From positions 62,001 to 126,000 of the forward strand of contig CAJXWZ010000006.1 of assembly GCA_913062815.1 (NCBI GenBank): a stretch of 64,000 nucleotides of DNA, given 5' to 3'. This DNA comes from an uncultured Colwellia sp. (GTDB lineage: Bacteria; Pseudomonadota; Gammaproteobacteria; Enterobacterales; Alteromonadaceae). The notes under the pieces are model-generated. The model did no database searches and was not told the DNA's origin. It saw nothing but the letters and a program-made list of their open reading frames with translations. Of the stretch, positions 27,017 to 35,289 are shown piece by piece (position 1 is the stretch's first letter; each line of letters begins with the position of its first letter). Both the position numbers and the translations under genes were made by a program.

Positions 27017-27242
27017 AAATAGCTCATTTATTGCTAAAAGGTCAAGAGATATAAGGGGTAAATATTTTATAATAACTTTTTGTATAAAAATTGAACTATT
27101 TGCGATTTGTGCATTCCAACTCCCTGAACATACATGTTTACTTCCTGACTCAGTGGCCTGATCTGTCAATCTGCTCTGAGTCTTTTTTTTGCTCAACTCC
27201 CCTAGCAGCAATTAAAATAAGCAACTCAACTATAATAAGCCG

Positions 27243-27423
27243 GCTGAAATAACAAACTGTTACGCATTCTATACAGTAAAAAACACCTTAACTCGCTATT
27301 ATATTTTCACTTTCAATGCTTGATTGCTCCAAGTAATCAAGCCTGTAAGTGGCATATATCTCCCTTGTATATGTTTTCATGTTGTTGTTTTGGCTCACCA
27401 CGCTATGGCTGAGCCTTTTTTTT
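27243..27423 (+). ncRNA. Candidate leader RNA or sRNA ending in a terminator
   Basis: A TATAAT box at about 27230-27235 could start a transcript near 27243. Downstream are three hairpins: CTTGATT/AATCAAG (27319-27341), CATATA/TATATG (27354-27374) and the intrinsic terminator at 27392-27423. The transcript would end about 90 nt before the M2 peptidase start. It could be a separate small RNA or an attenuator in the peptidase leader. The promoter call is weak (no good -35 box); the terminator is clear. Confidence 0.35.
27392..27423 (+). terminator. Intrinsic terminator upstream of the M2 peptidase
   Basis: GGCTCACCA, loop CGCTA, TGGCTGAGCC (one bulged C) followed by eight T. Classic Rho-independent form in + orientation, 93 nt before the peptidase ATG and with no gene in front of it. 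Confidence 0.8.
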
Positions 27424-27515
27424 ATCCAATATTTTCCTTCGCTATATCCTTTGCATTATGTTCAGCTTTCAATATACTAATTTCACCTATTAATTTACAA
27501 AGCATTAACTTTAAA

Positions 27516-29378
27516 ATGAAAAAAATAACAAACACATTTAAGTATACGGCTGTTGCACTTGTCGTTGCCACCTCTTTAGCTGGTTGTAACCAAGAAGTCA
27601 CTAATTCAAACACCGAGACTCAAGCTGAAAATAAACAAGCCGAACAAGTAACATTAACAAGCAGTGATGTTCAAACTTTTTTAGATGATGCCGCCAAAGA
27701 AATGATAGTGTTAGGAAAGTCGAATGCTCGTGCTGCATGGATTTATTCAAACTTTATCACTGAAGATACCGCCTCTCTTGCCGCAGAATCAGACCAATTG
27801 TCTACTGAAGCAGGCGTACGTTTTGCCATGCAAGCGGCTAAGTTTGATAACGTTGAAGTTACACCGACTCAACGTCGCCAATTAAATATACTTAAACAAT
27901 CTTTAGTATTGCCTGCTCCTCAAGATTCTAAAAAATCTGCCGAGCTTGCTCAGATTGGTGCTGAATTAGGTAGCTTATACGGTAAAGGCTCATACACTAC
28001 CAAAGAAGGCAAAAAGCTGAGTTTAGGCGACATGACTTCAACCATGGCTACGTCGCGTAACTACGACGAGCTATTAGAAATGTGGCAAGGTTGGCGTGAA
28101 ATTAGTCCACCAATGAAGCCTTTATACACAAGACAGGCTGAACTCGCTAACGAAGGCGCAAATGGTCTTGGTTATAAAGATTTAGGGGCAATGTGGCGCT
28201 CAAACTATGACATGCCTGCTGATGATTTTGCCAAAGAATTGGATAGACTTTGGGGCCAAGTTAAGCCTTTATACGATGATTTACATTGTTACGTGAGAAG
28301 TGAGCTAGGTGAAGAGTACGGTGAAGATAAAGTACCACAAGACAAGCCAATTCCTGCTCACCTTTTAGGTAACATGTGGGCTCAATCTTGGGGGAATATT
28401 TATGATGTTGTTGCACCTGAGAATGCTGATCCAGGTTACGATGTAACTAAACAATTAGCGGCTAATGACTACGATGAAATTAAGATGGTTAAAGGTGCGG
28501 AGAAGTTTTTCACATCCCTTGGTTTTGAAGCGTTACCCGAAACATTCTGGACTCGCTCATTATTTACTAAACCTGAAGATAGAGATGTAATTTGTCATGC
28601 CTCTGCTTGGGACTTAGATGCGAAAGACGATTTACGCATAAAAATGTGTATTCAAAAAACGGGTGAAGAATTCTCAGTTATTCATCACGAGTTAGGTCAC
28701 AATTTCTACCAACGTGCTTATAAAGATCAACCAGTCTATTTCCAAAACAGTGCTAATGACGGTTTCCATGAAGCTATTGGTGATACTATTGCCCTTTCAG
28801 TAACACCTAAATATCTTAAAGAAATTGGTTTAATCGACACCATTCCTGATGAATCGAAAGATATTGGATTATTGATGAAAATGGCATTGGAAAAAATTGC
28901 CTTTATCCCGTTTGGTTTATTAGTGGACCAATGGCGTTGGAAAGTATACTCAGGCGAAGTAACACCTGAAAACTACAATACCGCTTGGTGGGAATTACGT
29001 GAAAAATATCAAGGTGTTGCAGCCCCTATCGCACGTGATACTGATGCTTTTGACCCTGGAGCCAAATATCATATCCCTGGCAACACGCCCTATAGTCGTT
29101 ATTTCCTAGCGCATATTCAGCAATTTGAATTTCATCGCGCTCTCTGTGAAATTTCGGGCAATACGGACCCAATTCATCGCTGTTCAATTTATAACAATAA
29201 AGATGCCGGTAAAGCATTGAATACCATGTTAGAAATGGGTTCAAGTCAGCCATGGCAAGAAGCTTATAAAGTACTTACAGGTAATGAGCAAATGGATGCA
29301 ACGGCAATCTTAGATTACTTTGCTCCACTTCAAACTTGGTTGAAAGATAAAAACCAAGGTAAACAGTGTGGATTTTAA
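27516..29378 (+). CDS. M2-family (ACE-like) peptidyl-dipeptidase lipoprotein
   Basis: 620 aa. Lipoprotein signal with lipobox SLAGC (Cys24), so envelope-anchored. Zinc site HHELGH (His391, Glu392, His395) with the third ligand Glu419 in FHEAIGDT, exactly the M2 peptidase layout of angiotensin-converting enzyme; typical ACE motifs MWAQSWGNIYD and RYFLAHIQQFEFH (chloride/substrate region) are also present. It presumably removes dipeptides from peptide C-termini in the periplasm. The longest open frame begins at 27324 but crosses the terminator, so ATG 27516, which gives a proper lipoprotein signal, is the start. Confidence 0.92.
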   Translation: MKKITNTFKYTAVALVVATSLAGCNQEVTNSNTETQAENKQAEQVTLTSSDVQTFLDDAAKEMIVLGKSNARAAWIYSNFITEDTASLAAESDQLSTEAGVRFAMQAAKFDNVEVTPTQRRQLNILKQSLVLPAPQDSKKSAELAQIGAELGSLYGKGSYTTKEGKKLSLGDMTSTMATSRNYDELLEMWQGWREISPPMKPLYTRQAELANEGANGLGYKDLGAMWRSNYDMPADDFAKELDRLWGQVKPLYDDLHCYVRSELGEEYGEDKVPQDKPIPAHLLGNMWAQSWGNIYDVVAPENADPGYDVTKQLAANDYDEIKMVKGAEKFFTSLGFEALPETFWTRSLFTKPEDRDVICHASAWDLDAKDDLRIKMCIQKTGEEFSVIHHELGHNFYQRAYKDQPVYFQNSANDGFHEAIGDTIALSVTPKYLKEIGLIDTIPDESKDIGLLMKMALEKIAFIPFGLLVDQWRWKVYSGEVTPENYNTAWWELREKYQGVAAPIARDTDAFDPGAKYHIPGNTPYSRYFLAHIQQFEFHRALCEISGNTDPIHRCSIYNNKDAGKALNTMLEMGSSQPWQEAYKVLTGNEQMDATAILDYFAPLQTWLKDKNQGKQCGF

Positions 29379-29410
29379 TCTCACTTTAATCGAATAAACT
29401 ATCCAAAGTA

Positions 29411-29445
29411 AAAGCCCTAATATAGATTATGTTAGGGCTTTTTTT
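29411..29445. terminator. Terminator after the M2 peptidase gene
   Basis: AAAGCCCTAA, 11-nt loop, TTAGGGCTTT then TTTT. It serves the + strand peptidase gene and, because of the matching A-run, probably also the convergent methyltransferase gene. Confidence 0.85.
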
Positions 29446-29452
29446 AGGTTAT

Positions 29453-30196
29453 CTATTCTTTTTCAAACAAGAGGATAAAACGATCAGTTTTACGACGTAA
29501 CTCTTTACTAAATGGCGAGCCTTTACGATCATCACTTGCATTAGCTAGCATGTTACTTTCATTAATTAACTTATAACCTTTCGCTATCACTTCATTTTTA
29601 ACATAATCAACATCAATGCGGTGTAATTTTTGTGAATGTTCGATGCCCGAGCCTTTAATGGCACTATGATCAATAACTAATAGCTTACCACCTACCTTAA
29701 GCGAAGCGTGAAGTTGCTTAAGAAAGTCATCTTTATTTATACTCCAGTCTTTAGCCGTGTGGTACATGTCGTGATAACCCAAAACAAAAAATATCACATC
29801 AAACTTCTCGTCATTAAGTGCTAAATCATCGCTTTCTTTATCCCACCTAACAACATTTTCTAAGCGATTACCTTTTAAGCGAGCAATTAACTCTTTTTCG
29901 ACCCAAGGCATATAAGCTTGATTATTATGCAAATATACCTTGCCAGCCTGACCGACTTTCTCGCTGATCAGTTCTGTGTAATAACCGCCTCCACCTAAAA
30001 TATCTAACACCATCATATTGGCTTTGATCCCTACTAAGTCAACTATTTCAGGCCCCATGCTTTGACTATCACGTAAGATGTCTTGTTGCGCTCGCTGCCC
30101 TTTTTCAAAGTTAAATTTTGACTCTGCAGAAATTGCTGTGATACTGGTACTTACAGAGATTAGTGCGCCAAGTAAAACTGCTTTTATTATTTTCAT
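29453..30196 (-). CDS. Exported class I SAM methyltransferase-like protein
   Basis: 247 aa. Signal peptide about residues 1-24 (ending TAISA), so it should be periplasmic. The mature part is a Rossmann-like methyltransferase fold: VLDILGGGGYYTELI is motif I, DVIFFVLGYHDMYH motif IV/V and GGKLLVIDHSA the next strand. SAM is not expected in the periplasm, so the real activity of this widespread family is unclear; a non-SAM role or a different location is possible. Monocistronic, convergent with the M2 peptidase. Confidence 0.8.
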   Translation of the reverse strand: MKIIKAVLLGALISVSTSITAISAESKFNFEKGQRAQQDILRDSQSMGPEIVDLVGIKANMMVLDILGGGGYYTELISEKVGQAGKVYLHNNQAYMPWVEKELIARLKGNRLENVVRWDKESDDLALNDEKFDVIFFVLGYHDMYHTAKDWSINKDDFLKQLHASLKVGGKLLVIDHSAIKGSGIEHSQKLHRIDVDYVKNEVIAKGYKLINESNMLANASDDRKGSPFSKELRRKTDRFILLFEKE

Positions 30197-30308
30197 ATGT
30201 ATCCCTTAATAATTATCTGGTAAAACTTACCATGCTTGCTAAATTTAACGTAAAGACAAAGGTAACATAATGTTTATTTTAAAAGTTGGCAAAGACTATG
30301 AAACGCAA

Positions 30309-31892
30309 TTAAAGACTTATGCCATATTTTCGCAATTTCATAGCTATTTTGTTATGTGAAACTTGCAGTCTCTGCGCCAGTTTCCGTGTGGTTGGAAATA
30401 AAGGGTACAGCTGTGACAATAACCTTTGTTCAAACTCTTCCTGTGCACTTTCCCAATTTTTAATAACTGAAGGAGTCGTGGTAGCAACTTCTTCTAAACC
30501 ACTTTCCTCTTGTGAAAACTTGGTAAGTGCCTGTTTTATCGCTTGGGCATCAATGACAGATGTCGTACTCAGTGCAACAACAGAGAATAATACATTTTGT
30601 AGCTGCCTGATGTTGCCTGGCCAAGGGTAAATTTTGAGTAAAGCTAAAGCTTGCTCAGTTAAGTGTGGTGTAAAAGTAACGCCCTCTTCTAACTTTTCAA
30701 CTTGCATTGCCGCATTTTTTAAAAAGTGTGTGCTTAACAAAACGATATCATCTGTTCGCTCTCTCAATGGGGGCAGCATTAAACTCAATACATTTAAACG
30801 ATAATAAAGATCTTCTCGAAATAGTTTTTCAGCAATTAATCTTGCTAAATTTTGGTGACTAGCGCTGATAATTCGTACATTAGCATGTAACTCTTTAGTA
30901 CCACCGACTCTTCTATAGGAAAAATCTTGCAAAAAGCGCAATAATTTTGCTTGTAAATAGGTCGACATTTCAGCGATTTCATCAAGAAAAATACTGCCTC
31001 CTTCTGCTAGTTCAATTAAACCAGGTTTCCCCGACTTTTTAGCCCCAGTAAATGCGCCAGAGCTATAACCAAAAATTTCACTTTCCAATAAGTGCTCAGG
31101 TAAGGCGGCACAATTTATCGCTAAAAAGGGTGCTTTAGCACGGCTACTACTTTGATGTAAGGCACGGGCAATTAACTCCTTGCCCGTACCTGTTTCACCA
31201 CTAATTAATACTGGTAAATCTAGCTTGGCAAAGCGCTCACTTTGTTTTTTTAACAGCATAATATTGGCAGATTTGCCAATTATATTTTCAAAGCTTTGTT
31301 CGTGATGGGTTTGCATCAACGCCAACTGTCTACCGATTGCTGTCATTGAGCGCAATGTTATCATTGCCCCGGTAAGTTGAGAGTGCCCTCTAGATAAACT
31401 ACTGACAACAGGTGTAATATCAGCTAGATAGGTTTTGCCGTTAAATATAAGCGAAAGCGTACTCGCTTTATCTGTTAGTAAGCTTTGAAATGATTGTTCA
31501 ATAAAGTTATCTATTGATAAGCCAACAAGCTCATCATTCTTTTTATCCATGCCCAATAATTTGTGGCTAGCTGAATTTACCGCCAGAATGACGCCTTGAT
31601 TATCAATATCAATAATTGGGTCGGGGATTCTGTCCAATAATGTCTGCAGGTGATTCTCACGCTGTTCAATGGGCAACAATGTGACAGCGTTAATACTGAT
31701 AATCCCCTCGATTTCTTGCAAACACTCACTGACATCTTTTAACGACAGTTTTGCATGTTGAATGTGAACATAAGTAAACTCAGTACTGACTTCCACCGCT
31801 TGTAAATTCCACGCTTGCCTTGCAAAAACGGTTAAAATTTCCTGACTAATCCCAATTCTATCTGTCGATTGGATCTTTACACGCACAACCAC
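30309..31892 (-). CDS. tyrR: TyrR-type transcriptional regulator (ACT-PAS-AAA+-HTH)
   Basis: 527 aa. ACT domain (about 1-70) for aromatic amino-acid binding, PAS domain (about 78-140), AAA+ domain with Walker A GETGTGKE (232-239), and a C-terminal helix-turn-helix (TRKLAQRLQVSHNKIAMKLRKYGI) of TyrR/Fis type. Unlike E. coli TyrR it keeps the GAFTGA sigma-54 contact loop (279-284), as in PhhR, so it may activate sigma-54 promoters. Divergent from methionine gamma-lyase with two TyrR-box-like palindromes in between. The tryptophan catabolic cluster 18 kb away could be a target, but no box was found there. Confidence 0.9.
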   Translation of the reverse strand: MVVRVKIQSTDRIGISQEILTVFARQAWNLQAVEVSTEFTYVHIQHAKLSLKDVSECLQEIEGIISINAVTLLPIEQRENHLQTLLDRIPDPIIDIDNQGVILAVNSASHKLLGMDKKNDELVGLSIDNFIEQSFQSLLTDKASTLSLIFNGKTYLADITPVVSSLSRGHSQLTGAMITLRSMTAIGRQLALMQTHHEQSFENIIGKSANIMLLKKQSERFAKLDLPVLISGETGTGKELIARALHQSSSRAKAPFLAINCAALPEHLLESEIFGYSSGAFTGAKKSGKPGLIELAEGGSIFLDEIAEMSTYLQAKLLRFLQDFSYRRVGGTKELHANVRIISASHQNLARLIAEKLFREDLYYRLNVLSLMLPPLRERTDDIVLLSTHFLKNAAMQVEKLEEGVTFTPHLTEQALALLKIYPWPGNIRQLQNVLFSVVALSTTSVIDAQAIKQALTKFSQEESGLEEVATTTPSVIKNWESAQEEFEQRLLSQLYPLFPTTRKLAQRLQVSHNKIAMKLRKYGISL

Positions 31893-31914
31893 CTCTGTAT
31901 TAAAAATAGTACTA

Positions 31915-31930
31915 GTAATAATATTATTAC
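31915..31930. promoter_or_regulatory. TyrR-box-like palindrome 1
   Basis: GTAATAATATTATTAC, a perfect 16-bp palindrome 22 bp before the tyrR start. It keeps the G-N14-C and GTAA-N8-TTAC spacing of the TyrR box TGTAAA-N6-TTTACA. Confidence 0.55.
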
Positions 31931-32017
31931 AATAGCATTATTTAGGCTTTTAAGGCCAGAAAATAAAGCTTTCACTGAGTATAGAGGCAGATTTTAATAA
32001 TTCCACCCACTCACTTC

Positions 32018-32033
32018 GTAATAAAAATATTAC
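32018..32033. promoter_or_regulatory. TyrR-box-like palindrome 2
   Basis: GTAATAAAAATATTAC, GTAATA-N4-TATTAC as in palindrome 1, 132 bp before the methionine gamma-lyase start. Spacing and invariant G/C match the TyrR box. Confidence 0.55.
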
Positions 32034-32165
32034 ACACTAATGAATCAATGTTGAAAATAAATCCTATACCTTTGAAATATAAAGAAAATAAATAGATGGT
32101 CATTAAATTGCAGTAATATCCGAAAGTATGAAAACAATTACTGACAAACACATTTGAGAGACGTA

Positions 32166-33404
32166 ATGACTAAAAACAAAAATTGCCACTTCAAAAGCCA
32201 ATCTATAGAGACACAAGCTATCCATTCAGGTCGAATTAACGATGAACAATTTGGCTCGCTAGCAACACCGCTTTATCAAACGTCAACTTTCATTTTTGAT
32301 GATGCCCAACAAGGTGCAGATCGCTTTGCTGGTGAAAGTGAAGGCTTTATTTATACTCGCCTTGGTAACCCGACAACTCGTCAGTTAGAAATGCGCGTTG
32401 CTGCAATGGAAGGCATGGAAGATGCCGCAGCAACGGCCACAGGTATGGCAGCGGTTTCAGCTGCACTGCTGACAAACTTGCAAGCTGGCGATCACATGAT
32501 TTCATCAAAAGCAGTGTATGGTTGTTCATTCGCTTTAATGAATCATATGCTGAAAAAATTCGGCATTGAAGTAACTTTTGTTGATATGACAAATCCTGAA
32601 AATATTCATGCTGCAGTACAAGAAAATACCAAGCTAGTATTTTTAGAGACGCCCATTAATCCAAACTTAGTGGTACTTGACTTAGCAAAAATTTGCGCCA
32701 TAGCCAAACAGCATAAACTGCTAGCTATCGTTGATAACACCTTCTTAACACCGGTATTACAACAACCGGCGAAATTCGGTGCAGATATAGTAGTGCACAG
32801 CGCCACAAAATATCTAAATGGTCATGGTGATGTAGTTGCCGGAATTGTTTGCTCGAATAGCGAAATGATCAGTGAAATAAAGCTAACGACACTAAAAGAC
32901 ATTGGCGCCACTATGAGCCCGCATGATGCATGGTTGATATTGCGTGGTATTAAAACGTTACCAATAAGAATGGAACGTCACTGCAGCAATGCACAAACTG
33001 TTGCTGAATATTTAGAGCAGCATCAAGCAGTAAGCCAAGTTTATTACCCTGGCCTAGCCTCTCACCCGGGTCATCAATTTATTGGCAAACAAATGAAAGC
33101 GGCTGGCGGTGTAATTGCCTTTGAGTTGAACACAGATTTAAAAGGTGGCGCTGATTTTATTAATAGTATGCAATTATTCTCTATTGCGGTGAGTTTAGGC
33201 GATGCAGAGTCGCTAATTCAACACCCAGCGTCCATGACGCATTCACCTTATGAGCCAGAAGAACGCGCTGAAGCAGGTATTACTGATTCATTAATTAGAA
33301 TATCTGTTGGTTTAGAAAGTGTTGATGATATTATTGCCGACTTACAACAAGCGTTAGCAAAAGTATCCATGTCAGTTGTCAATAAAAATACTAACGCCGC
33401 TTAA
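32166..33404 (+). CDS. megL: Methionine gamma-lyase
   Basis: 412 aa PLP enzyme of the Cys/Met metabolism family. It splits L-methionine to methanethiol, 2-oxobutyrate and ammonia. PLP lysine Lys215 in SATKYLNGHGD. The residue that marks true methionine gamma-lyases, the active-site Cys, is present as Cys120 in AVYGCSFA (Cys116 in P. putida MGL), which favours this over cystathionine gamma-synthase or lyase. ATG 32166 preferred over the in-frame TTG 32154; GAGAG lies before it. Divergent from tyrR, which may control it (inference from the two palindromes). Confidence 0.85.
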   Translation: MTKNKNCHFKSQSIETQAIHSGRINDEQFGSLATPLYQTSTFIFDDAQQGADRFAGESEGFIYTRLGNPTTRQLEMRVAAMEGMEDAAATATGMAAVSAALLTNLQAGDHMISSKAVYGCSFALMNHMLKKFGIEVTFVDMTNPENIHAAVQENTKLVFLETPINPNLVVLDLAKICAIAKQHKLLAIVDNTFLTPVLQQPAKFGADIVVHSATKYLNGHGDVVAGIVCSNSEMISEIKLTTLKDIGATMSPHDAWLILRGIKTLPIRMERHCSNAQTVAEYLEQHQAVSQVYYPGLASHPGHQFIGKQMKAAGGVIAFELNTDLKGGADFINSMQLFSIAVSLGDAESLIQHPASMTHSPYEPEERAEAGITDSLIRISVGLESVDDIIADLQQALAKVSMSVVNKNTNAA

Positions 33405-33415
33405 GATTAAGCGGC
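33396..33415. terminator. Hairpin overlapping the megL stop
   Basis: GCCGCTTAA, GA, TTAAGCGGC: 9-bp stem (7-8 bp effective) that includes the last sense codons and the stop codon. No long T-run. Confidence 0.5.
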
Positions 33416-33427
33416 TAAATAATGCCA

Positions 33428-33868
33428 TTAAAGAGTCGCTAAGATAACCGATAACTTGGTTAGCAACTTCTCTTTTACGTTATTAAGTTCATCTTCAGTA
33501 TACGGGGTTAACGCTTGTTGGCCCCAAATTGGCTTAGGCCAACTAACATCTGATTTATAGCGTACAACGTGGTGTACATGCAATTGTTCAACTACATTGC
33601 CTAAAGCGGCAACATTCATCTTGTCACCTAAGAATACTTGCATCAGCAACTCACTTAACAAACTAGACTCATTTAATAATTGCTGTTGCTGCTGCCATTC
33701 CAGTTGATAAATATCTGTCACGTCGCTCACTTTTGGCACTAGAATAAACCAAGGATAAGCACTGTCGTTACACAGCAGTAATTTACATAAGGGCAGTTCA
33801 GCTAACTCAATGCAATCGTTAACAAGCTGCGGGTGCAAATTAAAATTTGTGGTTTGCTCTGTCATCAT
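33428..33868 (-). CDS. HIT-family protein
   Basis: 146 aa. Histidine-triad nucleotide-binding fold; the HxHxx active-site region appears as QLHVHHVVRY, shorter than the full HxHxHxx, as in the HIT branch found in many marine gammaproteobacteria. FILVPKVSDVTDIYQL is the conserved first part. Probably a nucleotide hydrolase or transferase of unknown substrate. ATG 33868 overlaps the ylqF stop (TAATG), and a second ATG follows immediately at 33865, with AAGGAA as shared ribosome binding site; translation is probably coupled. Confidence 0.82.
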   Translation of the reverse strand: MMTEQTTNFNLHPQLVNDCIELAELPLCKLLLCNDSAYPWFILVPKVSDVTDIYQLEWQQQQQLLNESSLLSELLMQVFLGDKMNVAALGNVVEQLHVHHVVRYKSDVSWPKPIWGQQALTPYTEDELNNVKEKLLTKLSVILATL

Positions 33869-34803
33869 TATTTCCTTTTATTTTTTCTGCCACGGCCACG
33901 AGCTAGTTTTTTGGCTTCACGAGCGGCCACTTTTTTTGCTTCTATTTCAGCAAAATGAATATTTTCTTTTTCAATGTTTTCAGGCATTTCAAAAGTAATA
34001 GCGCCGAGGGTTTTATCTCTTATTTCATTAATTAAAATGACAGCAGCCTTGTGCATATCAACACGGCCTCCGCTTTTCACGCAACTGCGCTTTCGGCCTA
34101 TCGCTTCAATTAAATCTTCTTCGTGTAAAGGCTGCTCATCTAACTTGTATCGTTCAACCAAACGTTTAGGGTATTCGGCAAGTAAATATTCAGCGGCAAA
34201 ATATGCAATGTCATCATGATCAAAGGCAGTATCTTTAACCGCACCAGAAACAGCTAAACGATAACCGCTATTTTCATTCGCTATTTTAGGCCAGAGCATG
34301 CCTGGGGTATCAAAAAGATAAAGGCCTTCTTCTAAGCGAATTCGTTGCTGCCCCTTTGTCACCGCTGGCTCATTGCCAACCTTTGCTTTAGCTTTGCCCA
34401 CTAAGGTATTAATCAGGGTTGATTTTCCAACATTTGGTATGCCCATAATCATGGCATTAATCTGTTTGCCTTCTTCGTCTTTATTTGGCACCAGTTTTTT
34501 AATTAAAGAAGGAAGAGATTTCGCAGTTGCAACATTTTCTGTGGTTAAAGCGATCGCCTTCACGTTATGTTGTGACTCTAAATAGTCAAGCCAAACTTGT
34601 GTTTTGCTCTGGTCTGCTAAATCACTTTTATTAAGAATTTTTATCAGCGGTTTGTCACCTCTAATTTCGGTGATCATTGGATTTTCACTGCTAAAAGGTA
34701 AGCGAGCATCACAGACTTCTATTACCACATCTATTTGTGGCAAGATTTCTTTAATTTCTTTTTGCGCTTTGTGCATATGGCCAGGAAACCAGTTAATTGC
34801 CAT
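33868..34803 (-). CDS. ylqF: Ribosome biogenesis GTPase YlqF/RbgA
   Basis: 311 aa circularly permuted GTPase: the order is G4 (NKSD) first, then G1 GIPNVGKST, then G3 DTPG. N-terminus INWFPGHMHKAQKEI is diagnostic. It acts late in 50S assembly (known for Bacillus RbgA). The C-terminal tail is very basic (ARGRGRKNKRK), fitting rRNA contact. Forms a two-gene operon with the HIT gene. Confidence 0.93.
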   Translation of the reverse strand: MAINWFPGHMHKAQKEIKEILPQIDVVIEVCDARLPFSSENPMITEIRGDKPLIKILNKSDLADQSKTQVWLDYLESQHNVKAIALTTENVATAKSLPSLIKKLVPNKDEEGKQINAMIMGIPNVGKSTLINTLVGKAKAKVGNEPAVTKGQQRIRLEEGLYLFDTPGMLWPKIANENSGYRLAVSGAVKDTAFDHDDIAYFAAEYLLAEYPKRLVERYKLDEQPLHEEDLIEAIGRKRSCVKSGGRVDMHKAAVILINEIRDKTLGAITFEMPENIEKENIHFAEIEAKKVAAREAKKLARGRGRKNKRK

Positions 34804-34871
34804 GAAAATTCCTAAAGATGGGCAAAGATAATGTCGTGGATTTTAGCAAGGTTTAGCATAAGCACAAAGGC

Positions 34872-34892
34872 TTTAAACTGCTTCAGTTTAAA
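34872..34892. other. Short hairpin between divergent genes
   Basis: TTTAAACTG, CTT, CAGTTTAAA followed by TTTTG. Lies in the 195-bp divergent gap; may be an operator or a small terminator. Confidence 0.35.
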
Positions 34893-34970
34893 TTTTGTAC
34901 AGTTTTACTAAACTTTTTTCGAACTATGCCGATTAAATATTAAACAATAATAACAAGAGTAGGAAAAAAT

Positions 34971-34994
34971 ATGCGACTTGCATATATAAAATAA
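34971..34994 (+). CDS. Candidate 7-codon leader ORF
   Basis: ATG at 34971 preceded by a very good ribosome binding site (GAGTAGGA at 34957-34964), reading MRLAYIK and stopping at 34992-34994, four nt before the ATG of the next gene. The following gene has no ribosome binding site of its own, so reinitiation from this mini-ORF is plausible. Confidence 0.35.
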   Translation: MRLAYIK

Positions 34995-34998
34995 CATC

Positions 34999-35289
34999 AT
35001 GAAGTATATAAATGACTTAGCTTATGCCAATCATATTGCGCAGGCGAAATATCTAGCTAAAGATAAAAACCAAAAGAATAAATACCGCCAAACAGTTTTG
35101 CTCGAGAATAACCAAGACGCTGATGATGCATCTAAAAAATTGTTCGATACGTTAAACTCATTATGGGATGGTGATGATCGCAGAAGTGGTGATGATCGTC
35201 GAACAGCGCAAGAAAATCGTGGACGATATATTGAATCTCGCTTGAGTAAGAACCGCCGTTACCAAAGTGAACTTTCTTTAAAAGTCTAA
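34999..35289 (+). CDS. Small charged protein with GDDRR repeats
   Basis: 96 aa soluble protein, rich in Asp, Lys and Arg. The repeated motif GDDRRSGDDRR (about residues 58-68) is like a motif I have seen in small hypothetical proteins of Alteromonadales; no function is known. The ATG has no ribosome binding site of its own but sits 4 nt after a 7-codon ORF that does. It ends 4 nt inside the stop of the convergent AraC gene, with no terminator between. Confidence 0.65.
   Translation: MKYINDLAYANHIAQAKYLAKDKNQKNKYRQTVLLENNQDADDASKKLFDTLNSLWDGDDRRSGDDRRTAQENRGRYIESRLSKNRRYQSELSLKV

Noticed and set aside
27014-27211. 65-codon minus-strand frame upstream of the M2 peptidase
   Set aside because: It has no ribosome binding site, no familiar motif and overlaps the region with the PsrA-like site and the leader promoter. 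Composition looks non-coding.
27324-27515. Longer 684-residue start of the M2 peptidase
   Set aside because: It would start at a TTG and read through an intrinsic terminator, and it would hide the proper lipoprotein signal that begins at 27516.
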